From: BQJU01 sp965229635
GTDB lineage: Bacteria; Bacteroidota; Bacteroidia; Chitinophagales; Saprospiraceae
Direction of reading: 5' to 3'
NCBI GenBank assembly: GCA_965229635.1
Contig: OZ245894.1
Coordinates: 8,494,001 to 8,558,000 of the forward strand
DNA length: 64,000 bases
The notes beneath the pieces are model-generated. The model was not told where the DNA came from, did not search any database, and saw only the letters and a program-made list of their open reading frames with translations. Made by a program: the position numbers and the translations under genes. Below, in pieces: positions 40,591-48,920 of this stretch (its first letter is position 1; each line of letters begins with the position of its first letter).

Positions 40591-41730
40591 ATGCCCCAAA
40601 TTACCACCGATTTTCTCCAGCAAAAAAGACAGATTACTGATCCATTGGCGGATGAGACGCTTGACTTAATCGTAGCGCAAGAAGGGCCGGAAGGGGCGCG
40701 GCGGTTGTTTGATTTGTTGATCCGTCGAATTGAGCTACCGGTGGAGGAACTGCCTCCGGCGGCACATGCCTATCTGGAAGCCACCAGCCAGCTACCGGAG
40801 TGGGTAGACTGGCAGAAGGTGGATATGGCTCATGATCTATTCCTGGATCACGGTCCCAAGTTTTTGGTGTTTTTGTATTTCAAGAGTTTGCCGCTGCTGT
40901 ACTCACTCGCCCATGGTGCCCGAGTATTGGTGCATACCAGTCGGCTGACCAATGAGACCGAAGACCTTTCCATTTTTGCCCGCCGCATTGCGGAGACCGG
41001 GCAATTCCTGTTGAATGTGATGCAAAAGGGGGCGCTAAAACCCGGTGGAGTGGGCATTCAGGCTATCCAAAAGGTGCGGCTAATCCACGCTTCTATCCGC
41101 CATTTTGTGCCGCGCGACCACTGGGATGCTGAAGCCTGGGGAGAGCCGATCAACCAGGAAGATATGGCCGCTACGCTGATGACCTTCAGCGTAGCGATCA
41201 CCGATGCGCTTGCGCAATTCAACATCGACGAACAGTCCGAACGGCTGGAAGCCTACCTACATACCTGGGCGGCTATTGGTCATGTACTGGGCATTGATGC
41301 CGATTTGCTGCCCAAAACTGTGGCCGAAGGCCGTGCACTACTAGACCAAATACTTGAACACCAATCGGCCGCTTCGGAGGGCGGCACTTTGCTCACCCAA
41401 TCGCTGATTCAATTTAGCAAGCGTACCCTACCCGATCGGCGACTGGAGCGTTTGCCGGAGTTGTTGATCCAATTTCTGGTGGGTCAGCCGAGAGCGCAGC
41501 TGCTGGGTGTGCATTACACCAGTGGTTGTCTGGGTGCTTTAATTCCTGAATTCATCAGCGCCTATTTCCGCTGGGGCGAGCGACTGGAGGACAAGGTCAG
41601 TGAGCCGTTGGGTATAGTGCTCAATGAGGTATCACGCCAGTTGAGCAAGGGGATGGTCGCCTTTTTTGACCGGTACAAGGAGCGCAATTTTGAGATTCCG
41701 GAGGAATTTGGGAAGGCGTGGGAAGTTTAG
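40591..41730 (+). CDS. MpaB-like oxygenase (DUF2236 / latex-clearing-protein related)
   Basis: A 379-residue protein of the DUF2236 superfamily, whose members include the haem-containing latex-clearing protein Lcp and the mycophenolic-acid enzyme MpaB. It is helical, with LPEWVDWQKVDMAHDLFLDHG, a conserved RLIHASIRHFV (candidate haem-ligand histidine region), NQEDMAATLMTFSVAITDAL and HVLGIDADLLP, all positioned as in the family. No signal peptide is visible. Substrate unknown; rubber cleavage should not be assumed. The gene stands alone between two repeat-rich spacers. Confidence 0.85.
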   Translation: MPQITTDFLQQKRQITDPLADETLDLIVAQEGPEGARRLFDLLIRRIELPVEELPPAAHAYLEATSQLPEWVDWQKVDMAHDLFLDHGPKFLVFLYFKSLPLLYSLAHGARVLVHTSRLTNETEDLSIFARRIAETGQFLLNVMQKGALKPGGVGIQAIQKVRLIHASIRHFVPRDHWDAEAWGEPINQEDMAATLMTFSVAITDALAQFNIDEQSERLEAYLHTWAAIGHVLGIDADLLPKTVAEGRALLDQILEHQSAASEGGTLLTQSLIQFSKRTLPDRRLERLPELLIQFLVGQPRAQLLGVHYTSGCLGALIPEFISAYFRWGERLEDKVSEPLGIVLNEVSRQLSKGMVAFFDRYKERNFEIPEEFGKAWEV

Positions 41731-41871
41731 AATGAGTTTAGAGTTTAGGGAGGTTTAGAGTTTAGAGAAAGGTCACGCTTAGCCATTGTGCTGATTCTTT
41801 GATTGTGGGAATCTTTATTTGGTTTATGAGGTTTATTGAGTTTAGAAGGTTTAGAGGAGTTTAGAAGGTCG
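41731..41871 (+). repeat. Degenerate TTTAG-rich dispersed repeat
   Basis: Repeats of GTTTAGAG and TTTAGAAGG followed directly by the 30-bp element at 41867-41896. Related to 13290-13540 and 40262-40590. Confidence 0.55.
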
Positions 41872-41896
41872 ATGTTGCAAACATCTCCCGAGCGAG
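41867..41896 (+). repeat. 30-bp element, copy 2, overlapping a start codon
   Basis: Identical to 40471-40500. Its internal ATG (41872) is the likely start of the ORF that follows, contributing the residues MLQTSPER. Confidence 0.8.
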
Positions 41897-42189
41897 TTTA
41901 CCTCAACGATCAGGACTTGCAGCAGCTTTTTATTTACCATCTTTCTGATGCCAGGTTGGTGGAAGTGGCGAGTGAAGGCCGGAGTTTTATCAGCATTGAT
42001 AAACTTTTTCCCGGCGATGATTTTGTAGTTTTATTTGGCCTCGACAAAAATCAGGACGGGACTTTCAAAAGAGGGAGTGAGCCAATGTTTTTTTATAAAC
42101 TGAATCTCCAGAATGGCAGTACTGAGTTGTTGGTGGGCGAAGAGGATATCCAACGGTTGCAAGAACGACTGGATGGGCGAATGCGGTAA
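41872..42189 (+). CDS. Hypothetical protein whose N terminus comes from a repeat element
   Basis: From ATG 41872 the product has 105 residues: MLQTSPER (encoded by the 30-bp element), then VYLNDQDLQQLFIYHLSDARLV and a mostly beta C-terminal half (FVVLFGLDKNQDGTF, MFFYKLNLQNGSTELLVGEE). An ATG at 41836 would add 12 residues made purely of repeat words. No family recognised, no signal peptide. The protein body has normal coding composition, so the gene is plausible, but the current start may have replaced an older one. Confidence 0.5.
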   Translation: MLQTSPERVYLNDQDLQQLFIYHLSDARLVEVASEGRSFISIDKLFPGDDFVVLFGLDKNQDGTFKRGSEPMFFYKLNLQNGSTELLVGEEDIQRLQERLDGRMR

Positions 42190-42253
42190 TTGCATAATCA
42201 TGTTTTGAGGGTTTGGAGGCGACTTTCCTCTGGAAAATGAAATTTATAACCAG

Positions 42254-42646
42254 GTGCTGGGTGTTTTCATCAAAAATACGGGATGTTCCATGTATCAATA
42301 TGCCGATTGCTATAATGAAAAAATGTGGACGCTAATTGACAACCATTTCAGGATGGACATGAGACAACTTTTGCATATCCTGGATTTGAAATATCATTGC
42401 TTAGTGATTGATATGGCCCAAAATAGATCAATTGAAGTCGATAAGATGCCAATGATCTTCAATATTGGTGATACAGCAATAGCAAACGCTGATACAATCA
42501 AATGTTTCGCGACCGATGTGCTATGGGGAAAGTATCTGGTAAAAGTCTATAAAACCGGGGAAGCCGAAATTTTGGAATATCGCGAAGGCACTCTTGATTG
42601 TGACTGTGAACCGAAAATGCGAAAATATTTTGAATCGATGCAGTGA
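42254..42646 (+). CDS. Hypothetical small protein
   Basis: A 130-residue ORF starting at GTG 42254; ATG 42290 (MYQYADCYNEKMW) is an alternative that gives 118 residues. The frame is open for some 45 bp further upstream without a start codon. The product is soluble, with mixed helices and strands and a late CDCEP. I recognise no family. It lies 65 bp after another hypothetical gene and before a non-coding 500-bp stretch with dispersed-repeat copy 2. Confidence 0.5.
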   Translation: MLGVFIKNTGCSMYQYADCYNEKMWTLIDNHFRMDMRQLLHILDLKYHCLVIDMAQNRSIEVDKMPMIFNIGDTAIANADTIKCFATDVLWGKYLVKVYKTGEAEILEYREGTLDCDCEPKMRKYFESMQ

Positions 42647-42746
42647 CAACCAGCTATTATCAATGGAGATAGTATGGATGCTGTGGTTGTTTTTCATTTT
42701 ATAGGCTAAAAAGAACGAATTAAAATGGACCTTTTTCACACTGTAG

Positions 42747-43012
42747 CGCATAGCTTTTCAGTCGACCAGCTCAAAACTTCGAGCCGCTGAGGGGCTAAAC
42801 TAATCGGTCATACCGTTAGAGGGAGGGAATAAATAAAAGCCCACCCGCATCCGCCAAACCGCCATGGTTTACGTACAGCTTGCGCGTTCAGCACAGAGCT
42901 GTCAGGGTGGAAAAGTAGCTACTTGTCTAATCCGCCGGCAAAATGGATTTTGTAAAAAGACAAATGCAATATATCGAAAATGTTTTAATTTTCAAAATAA
43001 AAAACAAAAATT
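42747..43012 (+). repeat. Dispersed 270-bp repeat, copy 2 (upstream of RHH gene)
   Basis: Partner of 13552-13828, same orientation. The purine stretch, the ACAGCT/AGCTGT hairpin (42875-42902) and AAGTAGCTACTT (42913-42924) are all kept; in the hairpin a C-G pair of copy 1 becomes T-G here, which keeps pairing. The block ends about 130 bp before the RHH gene. The rest of the 498-bp gap shows nothing else. Confidence 0.8.
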
Positions 43013-43144
43013 TATTTTATTCATAACTCATGCAAATACAAGTTGGGGCAAGTTCAAAACATTTGCCTGTCAGCCCTTTCCTCTCAAAAGCACCTCTCTT
43101 GACTGACATCTGTTTCTAATATACCTTACGAGTAAAAATCCAGC

Positions 43145-43375
43145 ATGAAAACCATATCACTTAAATTGCAGGAACAGATTTCACAGGAGACCCACCAACT
43201 CTTGAGGAAAATCAAGATGAGCAGGAACGATTACATCAATGAAGCAGTTGCATTTTACAACCAATACCAGAAGGCAGTACTGATCGAAGAACAATTGGTA
43301 AAGGAATCCAGGATGGTAGCTGATGATTCGATGGAAATGTTGAAGGAATTTGAAGCATCTGAAGATGAAGGTTAA
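43145..43375 (+). CDS. Ribbon-helix-helix antitoxin-like protein, no partner toxin
   Basis: A 76-residue protein with a beta strand (KTISLKLQEQI), two helices (SQETHQLLRKIKMSRNDYINEAVAFYNQYQKA) in RHH order and an acidic tail (DDSMEMLKEFEASEDEG). This layout is that of type II antitoxins. No PIN, RelE or other toxin gene follows: the next frame is the convergent AraC gene, whose stop lies 1 bp away. It is therefore an orphan regulator or the remnant of a lost pair. Confidence 0.7.
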   Translation: MKTISLKLQEQISQETHQLLRKIKMSRNDYINEAVAFYNQYQKAVLIEEQLVKESRMVADDSMEMLKEFEASEDEG

Positions 43376-43376
43376 A

Positions 43377-44525
43377 CTACACTTCCACAACCTTCATCTT
43401 CCGATACTGCGTAGGCGTCTTGCCCGTGTACTTTTTAAATACGGTATTAAAACTGGATTTGGAATTAAACCCTACTTCGTAAAGTACCTCCAGCACAGTC
43501 ATCTTTTCGTTTGCTGGGTCGCGTAGTAAGGTCATGGCCTTTTTAATGCGGTATTCGTTGACAAACTCGAAAAAATGTTGATTGAGGGTGTGATTGATCA
43601 GCTGGGATAATTCTTGAGTTGGTAACTTAAGCTGTCTGGCGAGCTGGTAAATACTCAGGGAAGCATCCAGATACGGTTCTTCCCTTTCCATGTGCTGCCG
43701 GATGCGGTCAATGAGGGCCTGCTGGTCTGGAGAGATGCCTTCGGATTGTTCTGTGGTATCTTCGAGGTGTCGATCAGTTGCCACATCTTCTCGTTCTTTT
43801 ACGTCCTCAAACAGATTTTTATGTTGATAAGCCTGGAAGCTGACAAAGTATAGGAAAACGACCACACAGGCCCACGTGGCCAATTCATAAGAAAAATCAT
43901 TCCTACCGCCCAGCGCAATCCAGGTGAGGTCAATGCCCCAAAAGATGATGATAGGAAAAATCATTAAGATCAGCCGCCAGAGCCAGTTAATGTTCAGCAT
44001 CTGGTAATCTGAATAGGCTTTTTGCACCACCCTTTTGTAGCGCCTTACTTCCCGGATAGCAAGGATAAATACCAGGACAATGAGCAGAAATGCATAATAC
44101 TGTTGGGTGAGAAAGATCGTCTCAACGGTAGCTTGACCCCAATAATCCTCAATCTTTTGTCCTGTAAACAGGAAGAGCAATACATTGACCACAGTAATGC
44201 CCATGATCGCAAAACCCAAAATATAGTTGTAGCGCAAAAACTTACGGTACCGGTCCGAACGTCCTACCTTCTCCAATACGTAATGGAAAAACAGCACCGG
44301 ATAAAATACCTTGATCTCCGGAAATGAAAAGTAGTAAAGGCTGTAGCCAAAAATATGGGTGATAGGTAAAAAAGTATAAATGCCTTCGTAAACGATGATG
44401 AATAGAAAAAGACCAAGCAGACGGTTGGCCAGGCTGCGGTGCTTCCTGGAAAAAATATAGAGCAGACTCAGCAGCAACCCCTGAATCAGGGCAGCCCATA
44501 CCAAAGTAGAAATCAGTTGTTCCAT
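43377..44525 (-). CDS. AraC-family regulator with multi-spanning membrane N terminus
   Basis: A 382-residue protein. The first 240 residues hold about seven membrane helices (AALIQGLLLSLLYIF, LLGLFLFIIVYEGIYTFLP, ILGFAIMGITVVNVLLFLF, YYAFLLIVLVFILAI, LILMIFPIIIFWGIDLTWIAL, WACVVVFLYFVSF). Residues about 270-380 are an AraC DNA-binding domain (LPTQELSQLINHTLNQHFFEFVNEYRIKKA, LYEVGFNSKSSFNTVFKKYTGKTPTQYRK). Such membrane AraC proteins are frequent in this group and sense unknown envelope signals. It is divergent from the GIN lipoprotein gene, and three identical 13-mers lie in between. Confidence 0.92.
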   Translation of the reverse strand: MEQLISTLVWAALIQGLLLSLLYIFSRKHRSLANRLLGLFLFIIVYEGIYTFLPITHIFGYSLYYFSFPEIKVFYPVLFFHYVLEKVGRSDRYRKFLRYNYILGFAIMGITVVNVLLFLFTGQKIEDYWGQATVETIFLTQQYYAFLLIVLVFILAIREVRRYKRVVQKAYSDYQMLNINWLWRLILMIFPIIIFWGIDLTWIALGGRNDFSYELATWACVVVFLYFVSFQAYQHKNLFEDVKEREDVATDRHLEDTTEQSEGISPDQQALIDRIRQHMEREEPYLDASLSIYQLARQLKLPTQELSQLINHTLNQHFFEFVNEYRIKKAMTLLRDPANEKMTVLEVLYEVGFNSKSSFNTVFKKYTGKTPTQYRKMKVVEV

Positions 44526-44652
44526 CCGCTAACAATTTATTGGGGCTCTCTTTACATTAACAATTCGGGAAATTAAATTTTCCACAAACAGGTAATAGAA
44601 AGGCCAGCCTGAAGTTAAACCGCTACAAGATAGCGATAACCAGTTGTTTAGC

Positions 44653-44720
44653 AAAAAGTCGAACGCCGATGTCCGAAAAAGTCGAACGGAAAAGATTCCC
44701 TAAAAAACGTTCGACTTTTT
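44653..44720. promoter_or_regulatory. Triple 13-mer, candidate operator for the AraC-type regulator
   Basis: AAAAAGTCGAACG occurs at 44653-44665 and 44676-44688, and inverted (CGTTCGACTTTTT) at 44708-44720. Sites 1 and 2 are 23 bp apart in direct orientation; sites 2 and 3 could also fold as a hairpin. The location between divergent AraC and lipoprotein genes favours an operator. Confidence 0.6.
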
Positions 44721-44816
44721 TATTCGGTCGATTTTGCACCGCCCACCACCCCATCTTTGTGGTATCCGAAATGACGGACAATCTTAAAACACTTTTTTAA
44801 ACCAAAATCATTCGAC

Positions 44817-45542
44817 ATGAAACCTTTAGCATTTAGTTTTATCCTCCTTTTCCTGAGCCTTTATTTCATGAGCTGCGAGAAAGAAATCATCCGCGTTACC
44901 CCCTCCAGCCAGGTGACCACCAGAACCCATGCGATTAACACGTTACAGGAACTGAGCATCTCTGACCCATTTGAGGTATATGTAACCTTTTCCGAAACGG
45001 AACGAGAACTACGCATTGAAGCCAATGACAACCTGCACTCACTGATTGAAGTGGAAGAAATCAATGGCCATCTATCTATTCAGGTAAAAGATAACTCCCG
45101 GATCTCAGGCCAGCCCGTTTTGAAGGTTTACCTAACCACCAATGCGCTACAAGCCATCGATGCCCAGGGAACCGCCGAAGTGTACCTGCAAAATACCTGG
45201 CAAACGAATGAGGCGGAGATCGAACTGTCTGGTAATAGCCACCTGACCGGAGCCTTACAAGTGGGCTCATTAAACGCCGAACTCACCGGAGCCTCCTCTC
45301 TTGATATTGAGGGTAGTACCCAACAATTTGATATCGAGGCCACGGGCGCTTCTGAAATGACCGGTTTCGATTTCAGTACCGACCAACTGACCGCCGACCT
45401 GACCGGTGCCAGCGAATTGAACCTGACCGTCAATGACGAAATGAGCGTAGAAGCAACCGGCGCTTCCACCGTACGCTACCGGGGAAATGCAGTAATCACT
45501 TACCAGAACCTGTCTGGTGGATCAAAAATCATCCGGGATTAG
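44817..45542 (+). CDS. Head GIN domain (DUF2807) lipoprotein
   Basis: A 241-residue lipoprotein (SLYFMSC, Cys20). The body is a right-handed beta-helix of the GIN/DUF2807 type, with repeating rungs such as LQAIDAQGTAEVYL, AEIELSGNSHLTGAL, LNAELTGASSLDI, FDIEATGASEMTGF, LTADLTGASELNL and MSVEATGASTVRY. These proteins are abundant in Bacteroidota; function is unknown but auto-adhesion or envelope sensing has been suggested. Divergent from the AraC-type gene and closed by a terminator at 45566, so it is a single-gene unit probably under AraC control. Confidence 0.92.
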   Translation: MKPLAFSFILLFLSLYFMSCEKEIIRVTPSSQVTTRTHAINTLQELSISDPFEVYVTFSETERELRIEANDNLHSLIEVEEINGHLSIQVKDNSRISGQPVLKVYLTTNALQAIDAQGTAEVYLQNTWQTNEAEIELSGNSHLTGALQVGSLNAELTGASSLDIEGSTQQFDIEATGASEMTGFDFSTDQLTADLTGASELNLTVNDEMSVEATGASTVRYRGNAVITYQNLSGGSKIIRD

Positions 45543-45565
45543 GAAGCCTCCAAATGAAGCGAGTA

Positions 45566-45605
45566 AGGGCATGTTTAAACTGTAGTTTAGGCATGCCCTC
45601 ACTTT
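45566..45605 (+). terminator. Intrinsic terminator after the GIN lipoprotein gene
   Basis: AGGGCATG (45566-45573) pairs with CATGCCCT (45592-45599), with an inner TTAAAC/GTTTA extension, followed by CACTTTATT. Confidence 0.75.
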
Positions 45606-45721
45606 ATTAGCGGGAACGGCCTTTTCAAAAAGGGTTAAAATTTTCTTTTTTTTCTTGCCTAAATACACTAGATCCACCGCTTTTAGGGTTATTGAGGTGG
45701 TTAAACAATGCTTTCATTACC

Positions 45722-46291
45722 ATGTCAAAGCTAATTACAGCACTGTTGGGCAGTATCTTTGTGCTCTGGTTCATTAACTTTGATTCAGAGGAATACCTGG
45801 ATCGGAGGGCTCCGAAAAAAGTGGTCACGGCCAACCAGTCACCAGCGATAAGTCAATCAGCTCCGGGCACTTCCACAAGTCGCGAATCATTCACTTTTCC
45901 CGTCAAGGGCAAAACCCTTGAAGATGTGATCAGCGGCTACGGCGATACCCGAAATCAGGGTTCCAGAACGCACGAAGGTATTGATATTCCGGCCGATAGA
46001 GGTACGCCGGTACTGGCCGTTGCAGATGGTAAGATTGCCAAAGTGGCTTACAAAGGAAATGCCGGTAAACAAATCTGGTTGGAAGTAGGCGCCTGGAAGT
46101 TCTTCTACGCCCACCTGGATAGCTGGTCGGTGGCTGAGGGCCAAATGGTCAAAAAAGGCGAAGCAATCGGCACGGTTGGCAATACGGGTAATGCCCGAAA
46201 CACCCTGCCGCACCTGCACTTTGGCTTGTATATAGACCGGGGAAAAACCGGCGACCCTACCCCACTCTTTCTGGCATCAGAGACACCCTAA
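45722..46291 (+). CDS. M23 family metallopeptidase (LytM-type)
   Basis: From ATG 45722 (MSKLITALLGSIF) a 189-residue membrane-anchored or exported endopeptidase; an ATG at 45692 would add 10 residues. One N-terminal membrane segment is followed by a Ser/Pro-rich linker and the M23 domain: THEGIDI with the zinc His and Asp, FFYAHLDS, and HLHFGLYI with the second His pair. It contains all zinc ligands and is expected to cut peptidoglycan cross-bridges in the periplasm. Its last 15 bp overlap the end of the convergent kinase gene. Confidence 0.93.
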   Translation: MSKLITALLGSIFVLWFINFDSEEYLDRRAPKKVVTANQSPAISQSAPGTSTSRESFTFPVKGKTLEDVISGYGDTRNQGSRTHEGIDIPADRGTPVLAVADGKIAKVAYKGNAGKQIWLEVGAWKFFYAHLDSWSVAEGQMVKKGEAIGTVGNTGNARNTLPHLHFGLYIDRGKTGDPTPLFLASETP

Positions 46292-46783
46292 ATCATCGAT
46301 CAAGTCCATTGTTTGTGGCACCGTCAGCTTTGTCGTATCCACTTTGTGAAGATACGTCGGCCAGTCATAACCTATTAATTCTTCATTCACAATATCCACC
46401 CTGTCCTTCATTTGATCTTTCTCCCTGCGCTGCTCATCCCGCCGGTGGTTTTCGGATCGCTCACAGTACAGCCATACTACTTTTATCTTGACCTGGGTTT
46501 GATCCCTCAGGCCCTCAAGGAGCCACTCTATCCCCTGGGGCGACCACACATTTTCAATGACTACTGACATACCAAAATTCAAATACTCCCTGGCCACCAC
46601 TGCCGTCAGATTGGCCACAAAGCGTTCCTCTTCGGGTGTCCAGTGTGGAAAATTGCTATCGTAAATCCATTCTGTAAAGTAATCACATTCAATGACCGCT
46701 CCATTTTTTCGCTCCGCCCACTGTCGGGCCAGGGTGGTTTTACCTACACCGCAAGCACCTGTTAAGATCAGTACTTCTTTCAT
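46277..46783 (-). CDS. P-loop kinase-like ATPase
   Basis: A 168-residue protein with Walker A GACGVGKTT at residues 9-17, an acidic strand VIECDYFTEW, SVVIENVW as a Walker B-like strand and a lid region rich in Arg (CERSENHRRDEQRREKDQ). Size and order fit small-molecule or zeta-toxin-like P-loop kinases. Substrate unknown. The start codon overlaps the stop of the methyltransferase-like gene (ATGA), so it is the third gene of the operon 48821-46277. If zeta-like, no epsilon antitoxin is visible. Confidence 0.75.
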   Translation of the reverse strand: MKEVLILTGACGVGKTTLARQWAERKNGAVIECDYFTEWIYDSNFPHWTPEEERFVANLTAVVAREYLNFGMSVVIENVWSPQGIEWLLEGLRDQTQVKIKVVWLYCERSENHRRDEQRREKDQMKDRVDIVNEELIGYDWPTYLHKVDTTKLTVPQTMDLIDDLGCL

Positions 46784-47832
46784 TTTTCACCTGTTATCAG
46801 CTCACCGTTCTTGAATTGGACCTCAAAGCCCGGATTAGCACTAATTTTGTATTGAAGCAACACCGATAATTCTTGGAGATTCAACCTTGTAACATCAGCC
46901 AAAACCAAAGGAATCGTCAATCCGCTCTCGTTGGACATGATCCACGTATCTTCAAATACCTGAATCTCAGTAAAAATGGCAATTTGCCCAAAACTTTGGA
47001 CAAGACCCTTTGGGATCATTATGGTCATCTCGGGAAATTGAACCTCTCTCAAATCATCAACTTTTGATGCCCTAATCTGCTCTTCACTCAATTCAAAAAC
47101 TTCTGCTATTTTCTGAGAAGCACTATGTATGATTTCACCATCTGCCGCAATATTCGATTCTCTCACGCCTAATGACAATACAATCTTCTCCGGTATAAGG
47201 ATCACCTCATTCTTGATCTGTTGTACCAGGTTGATCATGATGGGCACCTGCTGTTCTCCCTGCAGCGCATTTTGCATGGTTTCACTCAATACAATGTGAA
47301 CTTCCACACCGTTCTCGATTTGATAGGTGGTGGCATCTTCATTAATGATATCTCTGACAAATCCGGTGAAATTCAGCCGCCTCAGCACTCGTTTTACACT
47401 TTCGTAGCTGCGTTGATTGATCTCAATGAGGGTCACCTGAATCTCCTGCTCTGAATAAACTGCCAAAACCGGAAGTATCAATGTAGCAAAAGGTCCACTA
47501 CCCGCATACAAAATATGAATGGGTTGCACCTGCCGGTTCTTCAGGTGTTTAATCGCCTCAAAAATTCCTTTTACAAACTTTTTTGTCCTGATCATATCCT
47601 GTACGCAAAGTGCCGCCCAGGTCGTGCCAATCGCCTTGCCATTAACAAAATGAAGGTCTTCCTTCAACCCTTCATCCTCCATATCCATTTCCGATAACTC
47701 CAGCAATAAAGCCTCGTATCTTTTTATCGCATCCGATAAAAGCTGATAGTCAGTTTTATCGGCCATGAAGACTTTGGCTATTTGCCGAAGCTTGGAGTAT
47801 TTACGCATTATTTCCTCTGTCTCAGTGCTCAT
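46780..47832 (-). CDS. SAM-dependent methyltransferase-like protein
   Basis: A 350-residue protein. A helical N-terminal part (to about 105) precedes a Rossmann fold with HILYAGSGPFATLILPVLAVY (motif I-like GSGP) and VTLIEINQRSYESVKRVL with the acidic ribose ligand, then IVLSETMQNALQGEQQ, in the position of the double-E loop of protein arginine methyltransferases. The C-terminal 130 residues are beta-rich, again as in PRMT-like enzymes. Target unknown. It sits between the J/LRR protein (17 bp upstream) and the kinase (4-bp overlap). Confidence 0.68.
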   Translation of the reverse strand: MSTETEEIMRKYSKLRQIAKVFMADKTDYQLLSDAIKRYEALLLELSEMDMEDEGLKEDLHFVNGKAIGTTWAALCVQDMIRTKKFVKGIFEAIKHLKNRQVQPIHILYAGSGPFATLILPVLAVYSEQEIQVTLIEINQRSYESVKRVLRRLNFTGFVRDIINEDATTYQIENGVEVHIVLSETMQNALQGEQQVPIMINLVQQIKNEVILIPEKIVLSLGVRESNIAADGEIIHSASQKIAEVFELSEEQIRASKVDDLREVQFPEMTIMIPKGLVQSFGQIAIFTEIQVFEDTWIMSNESGLTIPLVLADVTRLNLQELSVLLQYKISANPGFEVQFKNGELITGEK

Positions 47833-47849
47833 CTACCAGAATTTGTCAA

Positions 47850-48821
47850 TTATTCCAACTCCCGTTTAGGCGTTCGTTTCCTTTCCGTCATCACCAGTAC
47901 CCCACGCCCTTCCAATTCTATTATTTGTGCCTCTGAGACCGGATTGCCGATCAGGTTGACAAACGTCAATTCCTCCAAATCCAGCAAAGGGGAGATATCG
48001 TCGATTTGATTTCCGGATATGTCCAGCATTTTCAGTTTAAATAGGCCGCTTAAAGCATCAATATAACCAATCTGATTGTTGGCCAGGTAAAGCTCCTCCA
48101 GATTTTCCAAACCGCCCAAAAGCTCCAAATCGGAAAGCTCGTTGTTTGATAAATCCAGAATTTTGGCATGAATACAGAACTCTACGCCTTCCAACGATTC
48201 CAGTCCGCAATAGGCCATTTCAAATTCCTCAAAATCCTCCAGATAATAAGGTGGAAACTCAATATCCACCCTGCCGTACTGCCTGATCTTAACGAGGTTG
48301 TAAAACGACCTTTCAAAATCAGCCTCCCCGGAGTACTCATCAGATGCTTCTCCATCTTCCCCTTTTTCATAACTAAACCCATCATCCGTATTGACATCCC
48401 AGCCATATTCAGGATGGTAATCTACTTCTTCGTCAATGGCGATAACGGGAAGTTCATCAATGTTGTCAAGAAGAAAAATATGCGCATATTTATTCAGCCT
48501 TTCGGTGTCGTTTTGCTCATAAAGCCGCTGGATGCTTTCCCTGAACTGCCCACCCCGATCCGGATGGTACAGCATCACCAGTTTGGCAAAACATTTGGAG
48601 TCTTTTTCCTCTTCAATCGGAACAAACTTCGACACCTTATTCGCCAACTCCCGAATCTTGGCGTAGTTTTTATTTTTATAGAGCGCAATTAGCTTCCCCG
48701 TAATCCGGTTCAGATTTTCATTGGAATAAGCTTCGCTTAAAGCAGCAAAAAGTTCTTTAACATTCATGGATGGTTTTGTTTTCATTTTGTCAAAAAAATC
48801 TCGATCTGAGGTAGATGTCAT
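47850..48821 (-). CDS. J-domain-like and leucine-rich-repeat protein
   Basis: A 323-residue soluble protein. An N-terminal helical region includes CFAKLVMLYHPDRGGQFRESI with HPD at residues 86-88, resembling helix II and loop of a J domain. A middle acidic section (about 125-175) links to four or five leucine-rich repeats at about 205-305 (ILDLSNNELSDL, LEELYLANNQIGYI, LKMLDISGNQIDDI, LTFVNLIGNPVSEA). J domain plus LRR in one chain is unusual. ATG 48821 is the longest start; ATG 48785 (MKTKPSM) is possible. It leads the three-gene operon. Confidence 0.78.
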   Translation of the reverse strand: MTSTSDRDFFDKMKTKPSMNVKELFAALSEAYSNENLNRITGKLIALYKNKNYAKIRELANKVSKFVPIEEEKDSKCFAKLVMLYHPDRGGQFRESIQRLYEQNDTERLNKYAHIFLLDNIDELPVIAIDEEVDYHPEYGWDVNTDDGFSYEKGEDGEASDEYSGEADFERSFYNLVKIRQYGRVDIEFPPYYLEDFEEFEMAYCGLESLEGVEFCIHAKILDLSNNELSDLELLGGLENLEELYLANNQIGYIDALSGLFKLKMLDISGNQIDDISPLLDLEELTFVNLIGNPVSEAQIIELEGRGVLVMTERKRTPKRELE

Positions 48822-48890
48822 GACAATCTTAAATTAATTCTACAAATACAAATCATCCAAAAGCACCAGGATTTATTCCCAGGATAATTC

Positions 48891-48920
48891 CTCGTTCGGG
48901 AGATGTTTGCAACATCGACC
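48891..48920 (-). repeat. 30-bp element, copy 3 (inverted)
   Basis: Complement differs from copies 1 and 2 by one base (GAACGAG for GAGCGAG). On the minus strand it reads MLQTSPER followed by an unrelated short frame. Confidence 0.78.

Noticed and set aside
44676..44720. Intrinsic terminator
   Set aside because: Sites 2 and 3 can fold with a T-run, but the position is between divergent genes with nothing to terminate, and a third direct copy favours an operator.
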